NCBI GenBank assembly: GCA_016716405.1
Contig: JADJWK010000001.1
Coordinates: 2,356,001-2,420,000 of the forward strand
Length of the DNA: 64,000 bases
Reading direction: 5' to 3'
Origin: Candidatus Melainabacteria bacterium
Lineage (GTDB): Bacteria; Cyanobacteriota; Vampirovibrionia; Obscuribacterales; Obscuribacteraceae
The position numbers and the translations under genes are program-made. The notes below the pieces were generated by a model that did not search any database, was not told the origin of the DNA, and saw nothing but the letters and a program-made list of their open reading frames with translations. Shown one piece after another: positions 1-8,781 of this stretch (positions are counted from its first letter, which is position 1; each line of letters begins with the position of its first letter).

Positions 1-64
1 GACGCCGCCTTGAAAGCGGTCGCCCGGAAACGGGTTGGGGGTTCGAGTCCCTCCTGCTCCGCCA
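1..64 (+). tRNA. tRNA-Ser (anticodon UGA), 5' end cut off by the window
   Basis: The visible part begins in the anticodon arm. The stem GCCGC/GCGGT encloses the seven-base loop CTTGAAA, giving anticodon TGA. It is followed by a long variable arm (CCCG-GAAA-CGGG), which marks a class II tRNA, then a T arm with loop TTCGAGT, the acceptor strand CTGCTCC, discriminator G and an encoded CCA ending at 64. The D arm and the 5' acceptor strand lie outside the window. Confidence 0.93.
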
Positions 65-90
65 GTTATACAACAGACCAGTTAATCGCC

Positions 91-1452
91 ATGAAAATTG
101 CCGTCGGCCTGACCACAAGCGATTTGAGCTCGCTCGATCATGCAAAGCTCAGTCTCACCCTCGCTCAGAGCAATAGCGCACCGGCATCTCTCTATCGAAT
201 GGCGCCGCCGGTCAGCCTCGCAGGTATCTGCGGGCCGGTCCGGGGGCACTCTATTTGCGGGCAGCTCGCCCCGGGCCGCAGCCTCAGTGTGACTCAAAAC
301 GGCGCAGGCGGCGCCCTTTGCCTGGCCGGACCGGAGCCTATCGCCCTCAAGCCGGGGGAATGGCTCCTGGTGGCAGGCAAGGACGACCGGACCAGATTCA
401 GCGCCGACTCAATCAAGCGTTCCTCCGCCCCTGCGGTCTATCAGGGCAGCCTGGCCGTCTTTCCTTCGGGCAAGGGTGTGCGAGTAGCCCTGGTCTGCGA
501 TCTCGACGAGTATCTCCGGGGGGTCCTTCATTCCGAGATTCCTGGCTCCTATCATATCGAGGCGATCAAGTGCCAGGCGGTGGCCGCCCGCACTTATGCT
601 CTTCGCCCGAGAATCGACCATGGCGGCGACTGCGTCAATGTCTGCGATTCCTATCTATGCTGCCAGTATTTCGGTGGTTTGAAAGCAAGCATCACTGCCT
701 CTCACAAGCAGGCCATCGATGCTACCGCCTCGCAAGTGCTGGTCTACCAGGACAAGCCCATCCTCGCTCTTTTCAGCTCTTGCGCCGGCGGGCATACCGA
801 GCACTATGAGAGCAGCTTCTCCGATCCGCTTACCAATAAGTTTCCGCCGGAGCCGCTCCCCTACCTCCGCGGAGTGCCCGAGGCGGCACCGAATGTGGTA
901 TCGCAGGGATTCACCGAGGAGGCTCTCCGGAAGCTATATTCAACAGGCAAGCCGGCTACCGTCGATCAATGGAGCCATCACTTCAAGTGGGCGGTTACCC
1001 TGACCGGCGATCAGATCGAATCGCATCTCCATCACAATGCCGCCACCATGCTGGCCCGACCCGATCAGGCGGCATTTCTCACCCCTCCCTCGTCCGGTAA
1101 GTTCGGCCATGTCAGGGGACTGTCCGCCCGGCGGCGAGGAGTGTCGGGGCAGATCATCGAGCTTGCTGTCTCTACCAGCGCCGGAGACTGGCTGATAAGG
1201 AAAGAGCTGGTTATTCGGGACCTCTTCAAAGTCCCTCCCATAAAGCTTGCCAGGCTGAAAAGCGCCAGGATCTTTTTCAACAGCAGCCGGGATCGCCATG
1301 GTCATATCGCCTCTCTGACCATATGCGGTCTGGGCTGGGGGCATGGAGTCGGGATGCAACAGACCGGCGCTCAGGGCTGGGCGAAAAAGGGACTGGACTA
1401 TAAACGAATCCTCACCCATTACTTTACAAGCGTCTCGATCGAAACAGTGTGA
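91..1452 (+). CDS. SpoIID/LytB domain protein (peptidoglycan-acting, lytic-transglycosylase-like)
   Basis: The 453-residue product carries the SpoIID/LytB signatures. RGVLHSEIPGSYHIEAIK, followed by AVAARTYAL (around residues 144-175), matches the family block that holds the catalytic glutamate (here near residue 149). GWGHGVGMQQTGAQGWAKKG lies close to the C-terminus. SpoIID enzymes cleave glycan strands from which stem peptides have been removed; in non-sporulating bacteria the same domain occurs in general cell-wall proteins. The frame is open back into the tRNA, so the ATG at 91 is chosen. No clear Shine-Dalgarno and no obvious signal peptide precede the domain, so export is uncertain. 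Confidence 0.85.
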   Translation: MKIAVGLTTSDLSSLDHAKLSLTLAQSNSAPASLYRMAPPVSLAGICGPVRGHSICGQLAPGRSLSVTQNGAGGALCLAGPEPIALKPGEWLLVAGKDDRTRFSADSIKRSSAPAVYQGSLAVFPSGKGVRVALVCDLDEYLRGVLHSEIPGSYHIEAIKCQAVAARTYALRPRIDHGGDCVNVCDSYLCCQYFGGLKASITASHKQAIDATASQVLVYQDKPILALFSSCAGGHTEHYESSFSDPLTNKFPPEPLPYLRGVPEAAPNVVSQGFTEEALRKLYSTGKPATVDQWSHHFKWAVTLTGDQIESHLHHNAATMLARPDQAAFLTPPSSGKFGHVRGLSARRRGVSGQIIELAVSTSAGDWLIRKELVIRDLFKVPPIKLARLKSARIFFNSSRDRHGHIASLTICGLGWGHGVGMQQTGAQGWAKKGLDYKRILTHYFTSVSIETV

Positions 1453-1535
1453 TCCGGTAATCAACAGACTACTGGTGCATACTGGCCCGAAATGATAACT
1501 TGATAAAAAACCATTCCAGGAGCGATTTTTTAAGC

Positions 1536-2051
1536 ATGACTTCTCTGTGCCGTCCAGTGTTCTCGATGATTGCCGGAGCCCTTTTCATCTGCCTGTCACT
1601 CTCCGCCTGTGGCGATGTAAAGCCGATGGAGTTCAATCTGGCCGACAAGCGAACCTGGGTCGATCTGGTGGCTGATGCCCAGAAAGCGCAGGGCAGGGGA
1701 AATCTTCCCGAAGCCGAGAAGCTGTTTCAGGAGGCGCTTCAGAAAGCCGAAGCCAAATATGGCGAAGACGCCATCGAGACAGGCACCTGCGTCGGCTATC
1801 TTGCCGAGCTCTACCGCTTCCAGCAAGAGTATCTGAAGGCCGACAAAGAGTACAAGCGCTGGCTCACAATCATGCAGAAGCATGACAGCACCGGGGAGCA
1901 GGTCAAGAATATCCGGAAGAACTACAAGGAAGTCCGCAAGAAGATTCGTCAATACGGGCTCATGGACGATAAGGACGCCGACAAGAAAGACGGTGACGCC
2001 AATAAGAAGGACGATTCCAAAGAAGGCGCTGAGGACGGCGCCGAAGATTGA
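1536..2051 (+). CDS. small TPR-type lipoprotein
   Basis: The 171-residue protein has a hydrophobic signal ending in the lipobox LSAC (Cys about residue 25), so it is probably lipid-anchored. The middle (about 45-130) has the spacing of two TPR-like helical hairpins (AEKLFQEALQKAEAKYG, then AELYRFQQEYLKADKEYKRW). The C-terminus is a charged Lys/Asp tail. The ATG at 1536 is preferred over a TTG at 1500 because AGGAG lies upstream and the signal peptide then starts properly. It is followed 13 bases later by a second lipoprotein of the same kind, so the two are probably co-transcribed. The partner is unknown. Confidence 0.7.
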   Translation: MTSLCRPVFSMIAGALFICLSLSACGDVKPMEFNLADKRTWVDLVADAQKAQGRGNLPEAEKLFQEALQKAEAKYGEDAIETGTCVGYLAELYRFQQEYLKADKEYKRWLTIMQKHDSTGEQVKNIRKNYKEVRKKIRQYGLMDDKDADKKDGDANKKDDSKEGAEDGAED

Positions 2052-2064
2052 GCCACGGGGTTGC

Positions 2065-2631
2065 ATGGAGTTGAGACGAAGCGCGCTCTCTACCATATTC
2101 ATGGCCTTTCTGGTTTCCCTTAGCCTTTCCGGCTGTTTCAAAGAATGGACGTTCGAGGAAGTCAAGGACTGGTACGAGCCCACCGGCGAGACTTTCGACG
2201 AGTGCATGAAACTCGGTCACGAAAAGCTGGCTGAGGGCAAGTCCGACAAAGCCATTCAGCACTATCGAAGCGCCATGAGCATGGTGGAGGCGGAATACGG
2301 CCCCAACGACCTGAGAATCGCCACAGCTGCCGATGAGATCGCGCATCTTCAAGAACAGAAGGGTATGTTCGGCTCAGCCGAGGAGACTTACCGCAAGGCT
2401 CTCGAGGTTCGCAGCCGCAGCCTTCCTCCCAGGCATCATGATGTCATTCGTACCAAGAAGGCTCTGGCCGCGGTGCTCAAGAAAAACTACAAGGCCGAGG
2501 AAGCCCAGCAGCTTCTCAACGAGATCAAAGGCAAGAGCCCCGGGCAGGGCCAGCAGAGCCAGGGCCGGAGCGGGGATAAAGGCAAGCCTTCTTCTCCCAG
2601 GCGCAAACGAGCCACTCGCAAATCGCGCTAG
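2065..2631 (+). CDS. small TPR-type lipoprotein (tandem relative of the preceding gene)
   Basis: The 188-residue protein starts with a signal peptide ending in LSGC, a lipobox. TPR-like hairpins follow (KLGHEKLAEGKSDKAIQHY and EIAHLQEQKGMFGSAEETY) with the consensus small/aromatic pattern, then a basic, Gln/Ser-rich tail. The frame is open further upstream, but the ATG at 2065 gives the signal peptide and lies just after the preceding stop. Architecture and position suggest an old tandem duplication of the 1536-2051 gene. A scaffold role in the envelope is inference. Confidence 0.7.
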   Translation: MELRRSALSTIFMAFLVSLSLSGCFKEWTFEEVKDWYEPTGETFDECMKLGHEKLAEGKSDKAIQHYRSAMSMVEAEYGPNDLRIATAADEIAHLQEQKGMFGSAEETYRKALEVRSRSLPPRHHDVIRTKKALAAVLKKNYKAEEAQQLLNEIKGKSPGQGQQSQGRSGDKGKPSSPRRKRATRKSR

Positions 2632-2651
2632 ATTTCGCTATCAGTCTCCGG

Positions 2652-5309
2652 CTAGTTCTTGGCTAGATCGATCTTGGTGCCCAGCAGGCGTACCTTGAAC
2701 TGGAACTCCGGGGTTTTCACCACCGGCGGGTCATCGAACTTGCTCACGTCCTGGACGGCTTTCTCCAGGGCCTTGGAGATGATCTCGTATTTAGGATCCT
2801 CCAGATTCTTCTCCATTCGGCGCACCTGGCCTTCGCGATCGATGCCGATGAGCAGAGAGACCCCCTTCCACTTCTTGGGCTCTTTATTCTCTTCTTCGTA
2901 CTTGGCTGCAGAGGTGGTGACTTTCTCAGGCAGATCGAGCTTCTCCTGGAGTTTGGCTTTGGCAGCCTCGAGGAACTTGTCGATGTCCTCTTCCGTGGAG
3001 ACTTTGATGACCTTTTTGCCTTCCTCGTCGAGATCTTCTTCGTCTTCGTCGGCGCCTACCACCACTTCGCCGGGCTCGCCTTTCTCGAGGCGCTCCTCGT
3101 TGCCTTTGGCGGTGGTCTCGCTGGCCTGCTGATCGAGGACGAAGAGGGTGGTCTTGTAGTCGTATTTACGCTCGTCCGAGTCCTGGTAAGACTGGCCGAT
3201 AACGAGAATAGACTTGCCTGTCTGCACTGCCGGGAAGCTCGCGATCAGCACGGTGACCGGCTCTTTGTGCTTGGGCGCCGTATAGCGACCGAGCACCCAT
3301 TTGAGCTTGCCGGCCCCCAGGATCTGGTCGCCGCCATCCACCACGCAGCTCTGGATGTCCGCCCTGTCTACGTCCGTATAAGGCGGCTTGCCGGCGAACT
3401 GGTCGAGATTGGTAAGGGGAGTGGTGTCGTTTTGAACGATACAGAGAATCTTCTGATTGGAAGTCTCCGAGTAGAGTCCGAAAGACTTGGCGCCTTCGGT
3501 TTGCTCGCTGGTGTCCGCATACCAGTAGAGGGGCGGAGCCGTGGCGGAAAAGCCGGCATACTCCACCGCAGTCTCCACAGCTTTTTTGTCGCTGGTGGGC
3601 GCTTTGACGATCTTGGTGTTTTCGATGGGCTTGTCTTCCACCTTGGGCTTGGGACCGCAGAGAGCAAGGAGGCACATGGGAAGGCAGAGCACCGCAGCAC
3701 CGATAATCATGGCCTGCTGATTGGTGATTTTGTGTTTCTTCTGGATCTGGCGGAGCTGCTTCACCGGCTTCGAAGCGAGAATCGGGTTGCTGGGCTCCTC
3801 TTCCGGGGGCGGTGCCTCGATCATCGTGCCGCAGGTCTTGCACTCGCCATATTCGGCATTGACCGCGAAGCAATTGGGGCACTGGATGCGCTCCCCTTCC
3901 GGCGGCTCTTCCTCTTCGGTGTTCGCATCCATGGTGCGAAGCGTCCCGACGCCCTCGGCTTCCTCACCAGCGCCTCCGGGACGAGATTTCCGGGTGCTCA
4001 GATCGAGGAGGGCTCCCATCCACATGAATTGAAAGCACTTCACCGGCGGGGCGGGCTGACCGGGCTTGAGGACCTGGGGACCGCTGTGGATGCCGATCAG
4101 TTTGTAGTCCTTGAGAATGAGAGCGCCATTAACATCATTCGGGATGTCGATGGTGTGCAGCATGTTCTTGGGCTGCAGCGAGTTGGCCACTCCGAAGAAG
4201 TTGCCTTCCAGCCAGGTGGGCTTGCCCGAGGCCGGGTCGAGATAGAAGGCTTGCAGCGGATCCCAGGGGTGCACCTCGAAATCGGTGTGCGAGATCAGGG
4301 GATCGCCGATGACCCCTGTGCAGGGGAATGGTGTCAGGCGGTTTATCTGAGAGATTACTCCCCGGTTGACGAGCTCGCGGATAGCGATGAGAACGGTGTA
4401 TGTATCCACGCCGATTTTCAGGGGAGTCTTGTCCAGAGTGAGATAACCGTCCAGGGATTGCCAGAGCGGCTCCACCATCCACTGGATCTCTTCGGAGGCG
4501 GCGCTCGGGTCGAACTGCTGAACCACTTGCTGGTATCGGGCGTCCTTGCCGCCGAGCTGCTGGTAGAGATTGGGAATCTCCTGGGCTCGCCGCATGGCCT
4601 CGTAGCAAAGGTGATCAGGTGGTGTCTGGACGTCCGGTACATCGCCCCAGGCGATGTTGGCTCCCGGTCTGAAGGCGAAACCGACGGCAGGCTGGCGGTA
4701 GACCAGCTCGCAAAAAGCCATCTCGGATGACATCACCTGCTTGTAGAAGACTTTCAGGATGCCGCCTCTGGCCATCAGCAGGTTCGCCACCGGAATGTTG
4801 CGAGAATCATAGAGGGTGAGCAGACCTTCTCTGCCGGATTCGACGATGGTATTGACTATCTGGACGAATTCGGCGCCCCGGAGATTGCCCGAGGCTTCCA
4901 CGCCCTCGCTGGAGAAAGGCAGGGAGAGAGCCCTGTTGAGCTCGGCAATGCGATCCTGGCTCATGGAGGCAGGCGGGTTGTGGTCGATGACCAGCATCGC
5001 CAGGTCGTTCATGAAGGAGGACATGGTTTCGGCCGGGGAACCAGTCTGTTTCAGATACTGGGCGCGGGCTTCCACCTTGTCGAAGTCGTTGTGCAGGTGA
5101 ATGGTCTTGACCGCCAGGCTGGCATCAGGGAAAGGAAACTTTATCTTGAGCGCCCAGGGAGCTTCCACATAGTGAAACACTTCGGATGCGCAGGTGACGG
5201 CCCGGCTTTTCGAAACCAGAAAGGCCATTCCGAGGCGCTTGGGCGGATCCACCGCGGTATCCATGACATAGCCGATGGCATTGGAGAATTCTTGTTCTAG
5301 ATGCTGCAT
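2652..5309 (-). CDS. large membrane protein: trypsin-like fold (probably inactive), DUF4388-like domain, zinc ribbon, TM segment, TonB-like C-terminus
   Basis: The 885-residue product has several recognisable parts. Residues 20-110 resemble the first half of a trypsin-like protease (GMAFLVSKSRAVTC, then DLAMLVID), but the position of the usual TAAHC histidine reads TCASEV. A later strand pair (VNGALILKDYKLIGIHSG, about 390-410) resembles the second half without a GDSGG serine. A DUF4388-like stretch lies at about 137-215 (ESGREGLLTLYD). A CPNC/CKTCG zinc ribbon sits near residue 475, a hydrophobic segment near 535-552, an acidic linker follows, and the C-terminus (GVSLLIGIDREGQVRRMEK through KFKVRLLG-like strands) resembles a TonB C-terminal domain. 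It converges with the lipoprotein gene. Function unknown; domain calls are by eye. Confidence 0.7.
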   Translation of the reverse strand: MQHLEQEFSNAIGYVMDTAVDPPKRLGMAFLVSKSRAVTCASEVFHYVEAPWALKIKFPFPDASLAVKTIHLHNDFDKVEARAQYLKQTGSPAETMSSFMNDLAMLVIDHNPPASMSQDRIAELNRALSLPFSSEGVEASGNLRGAEFVQIVNTIVESGREGLLTLYDSRNIPVANLLMARGGILKVFYKQVMSSEMAFCELVYRQPAVGFAFRPGANIAWGDVPDVQTPPDHLCYEAMRRAQEIPNLYQQLGGKDARYQQVVQQFDPSAASEEIQWMVEPLWQSLDGYLTLDKTPLKIGVDTYTVLIAIRELVNRGVISQINRLTPFPCTGVIGDPLISHTDFEVHPWDPLQAFYLDPASGKPTWLEGNFFGVANSLQPKNMLHTIDIPNDVNGALILKDYKLIGIHSGPQVLKPGQPAPPVKCFQFMWMGALLDLSTRKSRPGGAGEEAEGVGTLRTMDANTEEEEPPEGERIQCPNCFAVNAEYGECKTCGTMIEAPPPEEEPSNPILASKPVKQLRQIQKKHKITNQQAMIIGAAVLCLPMCLLALCGPKPKVEDKPIENTKIVKAPTSDKKAVETAVEYAGFSATAPPLYWYADTSEQTEGAKSFGLYSETSNQKILCIVQNDTTPLTNLDQFAGKPPYTDVDRADIQSCVVDGGDQILGAGKLKWVLGRYTAPKHKEPVTVLIASFPAVQTGKSILVIGQSYQDSDERKYDYKTTLFVLDQQASETTAKGNEERLEKGEPGEVVVGADEDEEDLDEEGKKVIKVSTEEDIDKFLEAAKAKLQEKLDLPEKVTTSAAKYEEENKEPKKWKGVSLLIGIDREGQVRRMEKNLEDPKYEIISKALEKAVQDVSKFDDPPVVKTPEFQFKVRLLGTKIDLAKN

Positions 5310-5477
5310 ATCCCTGACTGATTAAGAGCCCTGGGCTCGTTATACCATAATTATGATCTCAAGATTCCCCGCCCGAGGCCCAGCCTAACCGGTTTGCGGC
5401 AATGTCGCGTTCATCCAGCTTTACGTCCGGGCAGGCTGGGCTCTCGGGGGTCCGTCGTCAAGGAGGCAGCGATAGAT

Positions 5478-5801
5478 TTATCTGCCTTTCCCGGGGCTCA
5501 CCACCTGCCCCCGCACGTTTTTCAGCCACCCGGGCAGACACCAGTTGCAGGGCTTCTGACCGGCTTTCTCGGCTTCCTCCCTGGTTTTGAAAAAGACCAC
5601 CCGGCTGGCGTCCATCTTGGCGGCAAACTCGCAACCGGGCTTATGGAACTTGCCGGAGAAAGCGTTTCCCACGAATTTGTAGCCGCCGCCTGATGTGGTG
5701 CTGTCCGGGACCTTACGGGCGGGCTCGGCTCGAGCCGCCGGGCTGAGGCCGGCGCAGAGCGATGACAAGAAGATTAGCAGCGCGAAGATTTTGACGAGCA
5801 T
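5478..5801 (-). CDS. secreted protein with Ada-like metal-binding domain
   Basis: The 107-residue product starts with a signal peptide (MLVKIFALLIFLSSLCAG) and continues with a segment typical of the Ada metal-binding fold: KFVGNAFSGKFHKPGCEF, KTREEAEKAG and KPCNWCLPGW, giving a probable His/Cys4 site. In exported proteins this small domain is usually an accessory zinc module rather than a DNA-repair unit. The frame extends upstream to 5888, but the ATG at 5801 has a GAGG-type ribosome site and gives the signal sequence. It is divergent from pncB, with 37 bases between the starts. Confidence 0.75.
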   Translation of the reverse strand: MLVKIFALLIFLSSLCAGLSPAARAEPARKVPDSTTSGGGYKFVGNAFSGKFHKPGCEFAAKMDASRVVFFKTREEAEKAGQKPCNWCLPGWLKNVRGQVVSPGKGR

Positions 5802-5838
5802 TTCTCGATTTACCTCGGGGGGCGATCTGTGATACACA

Positions 5839-7365
5839 ATGGTTATGACTGCCAACCCAGCCGAAGTAAACCCTGTGCTATCAGGCACAAAAGCGTCTTA
5901 CTGCCAAGACTCGGCTTTGTTGACCGACCTTTATCAGCTAACCATGGCCTATGCCTACTGGAAGAGTGGAAACCGCGACAAAGAGGCTGTTTTCACCCTG
6001 TCTTTTCGCAAGAATCCTTTCCAGGGGGGCTTCGCTGTTTTCAGCGGTCTCAATCAGGTTCTTGAGTATGTCTCCAACCTTCATTTCGCCGGCGACGATC
6101 TGGCTTATCTGGACACCCTCAGAGCCCGGGACGGGTCGAAGCTTTTCGATGGCGACTTCCTGGAGTATCTGAGCGATTTCCGCTATGACGTGGACATCGA
6201 CTGCGTGCCTGAAGGCACCATAGTATTTCCCCATGAGCCTATTTTGAAAGTGCAGGGACCGATTATTCCGGCCCAGCTTCTCGAGACCGCTCTCCTGAAT
6301 CTCGTCTGCTTTCCCACTCTGGTTGCCACGAAGGCGGCCAGAATCAAGCTTGCCGCCGGTAACAGACCGGTCTTCGAGTTCGGGCTGCGGCGCGCTCAGG
6401 GTCCGGACGGCGGTCTCACCGCCAGTGTCGCCGCCTATGTCGGCGGCTGTGACGGGACTTCCAACGTCCTTGCCGGAAAGCTCTTCGGCATTCCGGTGAT
6501 GGGCACTCATGCCCACAGCTGGGTCATGTCTTTTGCCGAGGAGCTCGAGGCATTCACGTCGTATGCGCGAGCGATGCCGAACAACTGTGTTTTCCTGGTC
6601 GACACATACGATACTGTCAATGGTGTCAAGAACGCCATCGAGGTCGGCAATATTCTCAAGGAAGAAGGGCATGAGTTGCTGGGCATCAGGCTCGATTCCG
6701 GCGACCTCGCCTATCTCAGTGTCGAGGCGCGCCGGTTACTGGATGCAGCCGGATTCGAGAGCGCCTCGATCATAGCCAGCAACGATCTGGACGAGAGCGT
6801 CATCACCTCTCTGAACGATCAGGGGGCTGCCATCGACATATGGGCAGTGGGCACCAAACTGGTCACTTGCGACCCCCAGCCTTCCCTGGGCGGTGTATAC
6901 AAGCTCTCGGCAGAGCGTGCCGCCGGCGAGACGAGCTGGCGCCGATGCGTCAAAATCTCGGAACAGTCCATCAAGACTTCTAATCCTGGGCTCCTGCAAG
7001 TGCGTCGATTTCGCTCAGGATCAAATTCCGACTCCGAATTCGTCGGCGACATGATTTTCGATGAAGAGCTGATTCAAGGTGACGAGTGGATTATGGTGGA
7101 TCCGGTGGATTTCACAAGGAGAAAGAAAGTCACCGCCGGCATGCATTACAAGGACCTTCTCGAACCGGCCTTCCGCCGGGGCGAGCCGGTGCGAGATCCC
7201 TGCAATCTCGCCGATGCCAGGGATTCGGTCTTGAGCCAGTTAGCCGGTTTCCACTCCGGTATCAAGCGATTGCTCAATCCGCACCAGTACCCCGCCGGTC
7301 TCGAGAGCACTCTTCATGCCCTGAAGACCGAGCTCATATTGAAAGGCCGGGAGATCCAGATCTAA
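5839..7365 (+). CDS. pncB: nicotinate phosphoribosyltransferase
   Basis: The enzyme joins nicotinate and PRPP, with ATP hydrolysis, to make nicotinate mononucleotide in NAD salvage. The 508-residue product shows the family blocks: LLTDLYQLTMAYAYWKSG at the N-terminus, FEFGLRRAQGPDGG, GTHAHSWVMSF (region of the phosphorylated histidine), VDTYDTVNGV and LDSGDLAYLS. Length fits the NAPRTase group. Two ATGs (5839 and 5845) are possible. The divergent upstream neighbour starts 37 bases away, so promoters must overlap in that short gap. Cytosolic. Confidence 0.95.
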   Translation: MVMTANPAEVNPVLSGTKASYCQDSALLTDLYQLTMAYAYWKSGNRDKEAVFTLSFRKNPFQGGFAVFSGLNQVLEYVSNLHFAGDDLAYLDTLRARDGSKLFDGDFLEYLSDFRYDVDIDCVPEGTIVFPHEPILKVQGPIIPAQLLETALLNLVCFPTLVATKAARIKLAAGNRPVFEFGLRRAQGPDGGLTASVAAYVGGCDGTSNVLAGKLFGIPVMGTHAHSWVMSFAEELEAFTSYARAMPNNCVFLVDTYDTVNGVKNAIEVGNILKEEGHELLGIRLDSGDLAYLSVEARRLLDAAGFESASIIASNDLDESVITSLNDQGAAIDIWAVGTKLVTCDPQPSLGGVYKLSAERAAGETSWRRCVKISEQSIKTSNPGLLQVRRFRSGSNSDSEFVGDMIFDEELIQGDEWIMVDPVDFTRRKKVTAGMHYKDLLEPAFRRGEPVRDPCNLADARDSVLSQLAGFHSGIKRLLNPHQYPAGLESTLHALKTELILKGREIQI

Positions 7366-7390
7366 AGCTGGTTTCAGCGAATCCAGCCTG

Positions 7391-7732
7391 TCAGCGCAGT
7401 GGGTGTCTGCGGGTGAATGGGACTACGGCTGCAGTGGCGGGCATGGTCATCTTCTTCTCTATGCCTTTCACCCAGCTGTTGAGAAATTCGAGATGGCAGC
7501 GACCCCGGACGCTGATTTTACGCTCGTTGGCTTTGAGTTGACGGTAGTATTTCAGCAAAGCGGTGAACAGGCGGAATACCGATTCGGTCTCGGTATCGCC
7601 ATAACAGTGGATGCCCAGCTCCGGGACACCGACCACGCAACGTCCATGCGCCCTCCATAATCTTGCTGAAAGAAGCCCATCGCTGAACGGCAATGCTACT
7701 TCTCTTGGAGGACAGGTGTCGCCTGATTTCAT
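7391..7732 (-). CDS. hypothetical protein, 113 residues
   Basis: The reading frame starts with ATG at 7732 and encodes a globular-looking segment (GRCVVGVPELGIHCYGD, then FRLFTALLKYYRQL) with a normal mix of hydrophobic and charged residues. No family is recognised and no clear Shine-Dalgarno is seen. A short frame on the opposite strand overlaps it but has poorer composition. It converges with pncB (26 bases between the ends) and lies downstream of miaA on the same strand. If this is not a gene, the interval 7366-7856 is a non-coding gap. Confidence 0.45.
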   Translation of the reverse strand: MKSGDTCPPREVALPFSDGLLSARLWRAHGRCVVGVPELGIHCYGDTETESVFRLFTALLKYYRQLKANERKISVRGRCHLEFLNSWVKGIEKKMTMPATAAVVPFTRRHPLR

Positions 7733-7856
7733 ACTGATAGTCGCTGTTTTCAGTTACGAACTCCTACCAGTATAGCTCTAAATCCGATGGCGTCCAGTAT
7801 TTATTGCGATTGTGAGCGGATTTGAGGCTGTCTTTGGTATTGCACACTACAAATAA

Positions 7857-8780
7857 CTAGCCGACCAGCTCCAGGGCCTGTGGCAGAATCCCTGATGGAG
7901 AGTCGACTTTCAGCCAGTGCATGCGCTCGTTCGCCCGGAACCAGATGAGTTGTTTGCGGGCGAGCTGGTAGTTGTGCCTGACACAATCATCCACCGCCTG
8001 ATCGTAGGTGAAACGTCCTTCGAAATACTCGATGAATTGCTTGTAGGTTACAGCATTGACCAGCGTCCTTGTGGGTCCGTAACGCTCGTAGAGCATTCGG
8101 CATTCCCGCTCGAGGCCCATATCGATCTGCTCGGCAAGGCGCTTTTCGATCCGGCTTCTCAAGACAGCCCGGTCGTCGTAGTCGAGCCCGATCCAGAGCA
8201 CCTCGAAAGGCACCGGCTCCAGAGTCGTCGCCTGGGAAAAGGGGATGCCGAGGGCGCTGCTCACCTCGATGGCGCGAATCAGGCGAAAACGATCGTTGAC
8301 TCCGATTTTTTTCGCCGACACGGGATCCAGGGACTCCAGTCTGGCCAGTAGGGCTTCGTTGCCGTCCTTTTCGGCCAGCTCTTTTAGTCTCTCTCTCAGC
8401 TCCTCATCCGGTGGCACTTCCGGTATCGAAAGACCTTCGAGAAGCGCCCTGGCGTAGAATCCCGTGCCACCGCAAACGACCGGCACCTTGCCTCTGGCGA
8501 GCAAGTTCTCGAGGATTTCTCCGGCGTCTTTCTTGTATTGCCCGGCGGTATAGACCTGGTCCGGCTCGACGATATCGAGCATGTGGTGCACGACGCCCTG
8601 TCTTTCCTCCACGGTCGGCTTGGCGGTGCCTATGTCCATGTATTTGTAGATCGTGCGTGAGTCGCAGCAGATCACTTCACCGTCGAGACGCCGGCTGAGC
8701 TCGATTGAAAGAGCCGTTTTTCCGGAGCCGGTGGGCCCGACCACAGCTATGACAGTGCGACTGGGAAGGCTCGAGGTCAC
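7857..8780 (-). CDS. miaA: tRNA dimethylallyltransferase
   Basis: MiaA transfers a dimethylallyl group to N6 of A37 in tRNAs that read codons starting with U. The 307-residue protein has the P-loop GPTGSGKT at residues 15-22, followed by CDSRTIYKYMDIGTAKP, the substrate-binding block, then VHHMLDIVEPD and VVCGGTGFYARAL. The start codon is GTG at 8780, directly after the stop of the upstream membrane-protein gene (8782), so the two are probably translationally coupled. Length is normal. Confidence 0.96.
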   Translation of the reverse strand: MTSSLPSRTVIAVVGPTGSGKTALSIELSRRLDGEVICCDSRTIYKYMDIGTAKPTVEERQGVVHHMLDIVEPDQVYTAGQYKKDAGEILENLLARGKVPVVCGGTGFYARALLEGLSIPEVPPDEELRERLKELAEKDGNEALLARLESLDPVSAKKIGVNDRFRLIRAIEVSSALGIPFSQATTLEPVPFEVLWIGLDYDDRAVLRSRIEKRLAEQIDMGLERECRMLYERYGPTRTLVNAVTYKQFIEYFEGRFTYDQAVDDCVRHNYQLARKQLIWFRANERMHWLKVDSPSGILPQALELVG

Positions 8781-8781
8781 G

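Noticed and set aside
3267..4730. 487-residue plus-strand frame
   Set aside because: It lies antisense within the 885-residue minus-strand gene, which has a zinc ribbon, a membrane segment and an ATG start; the plus frame is a composition shadow.
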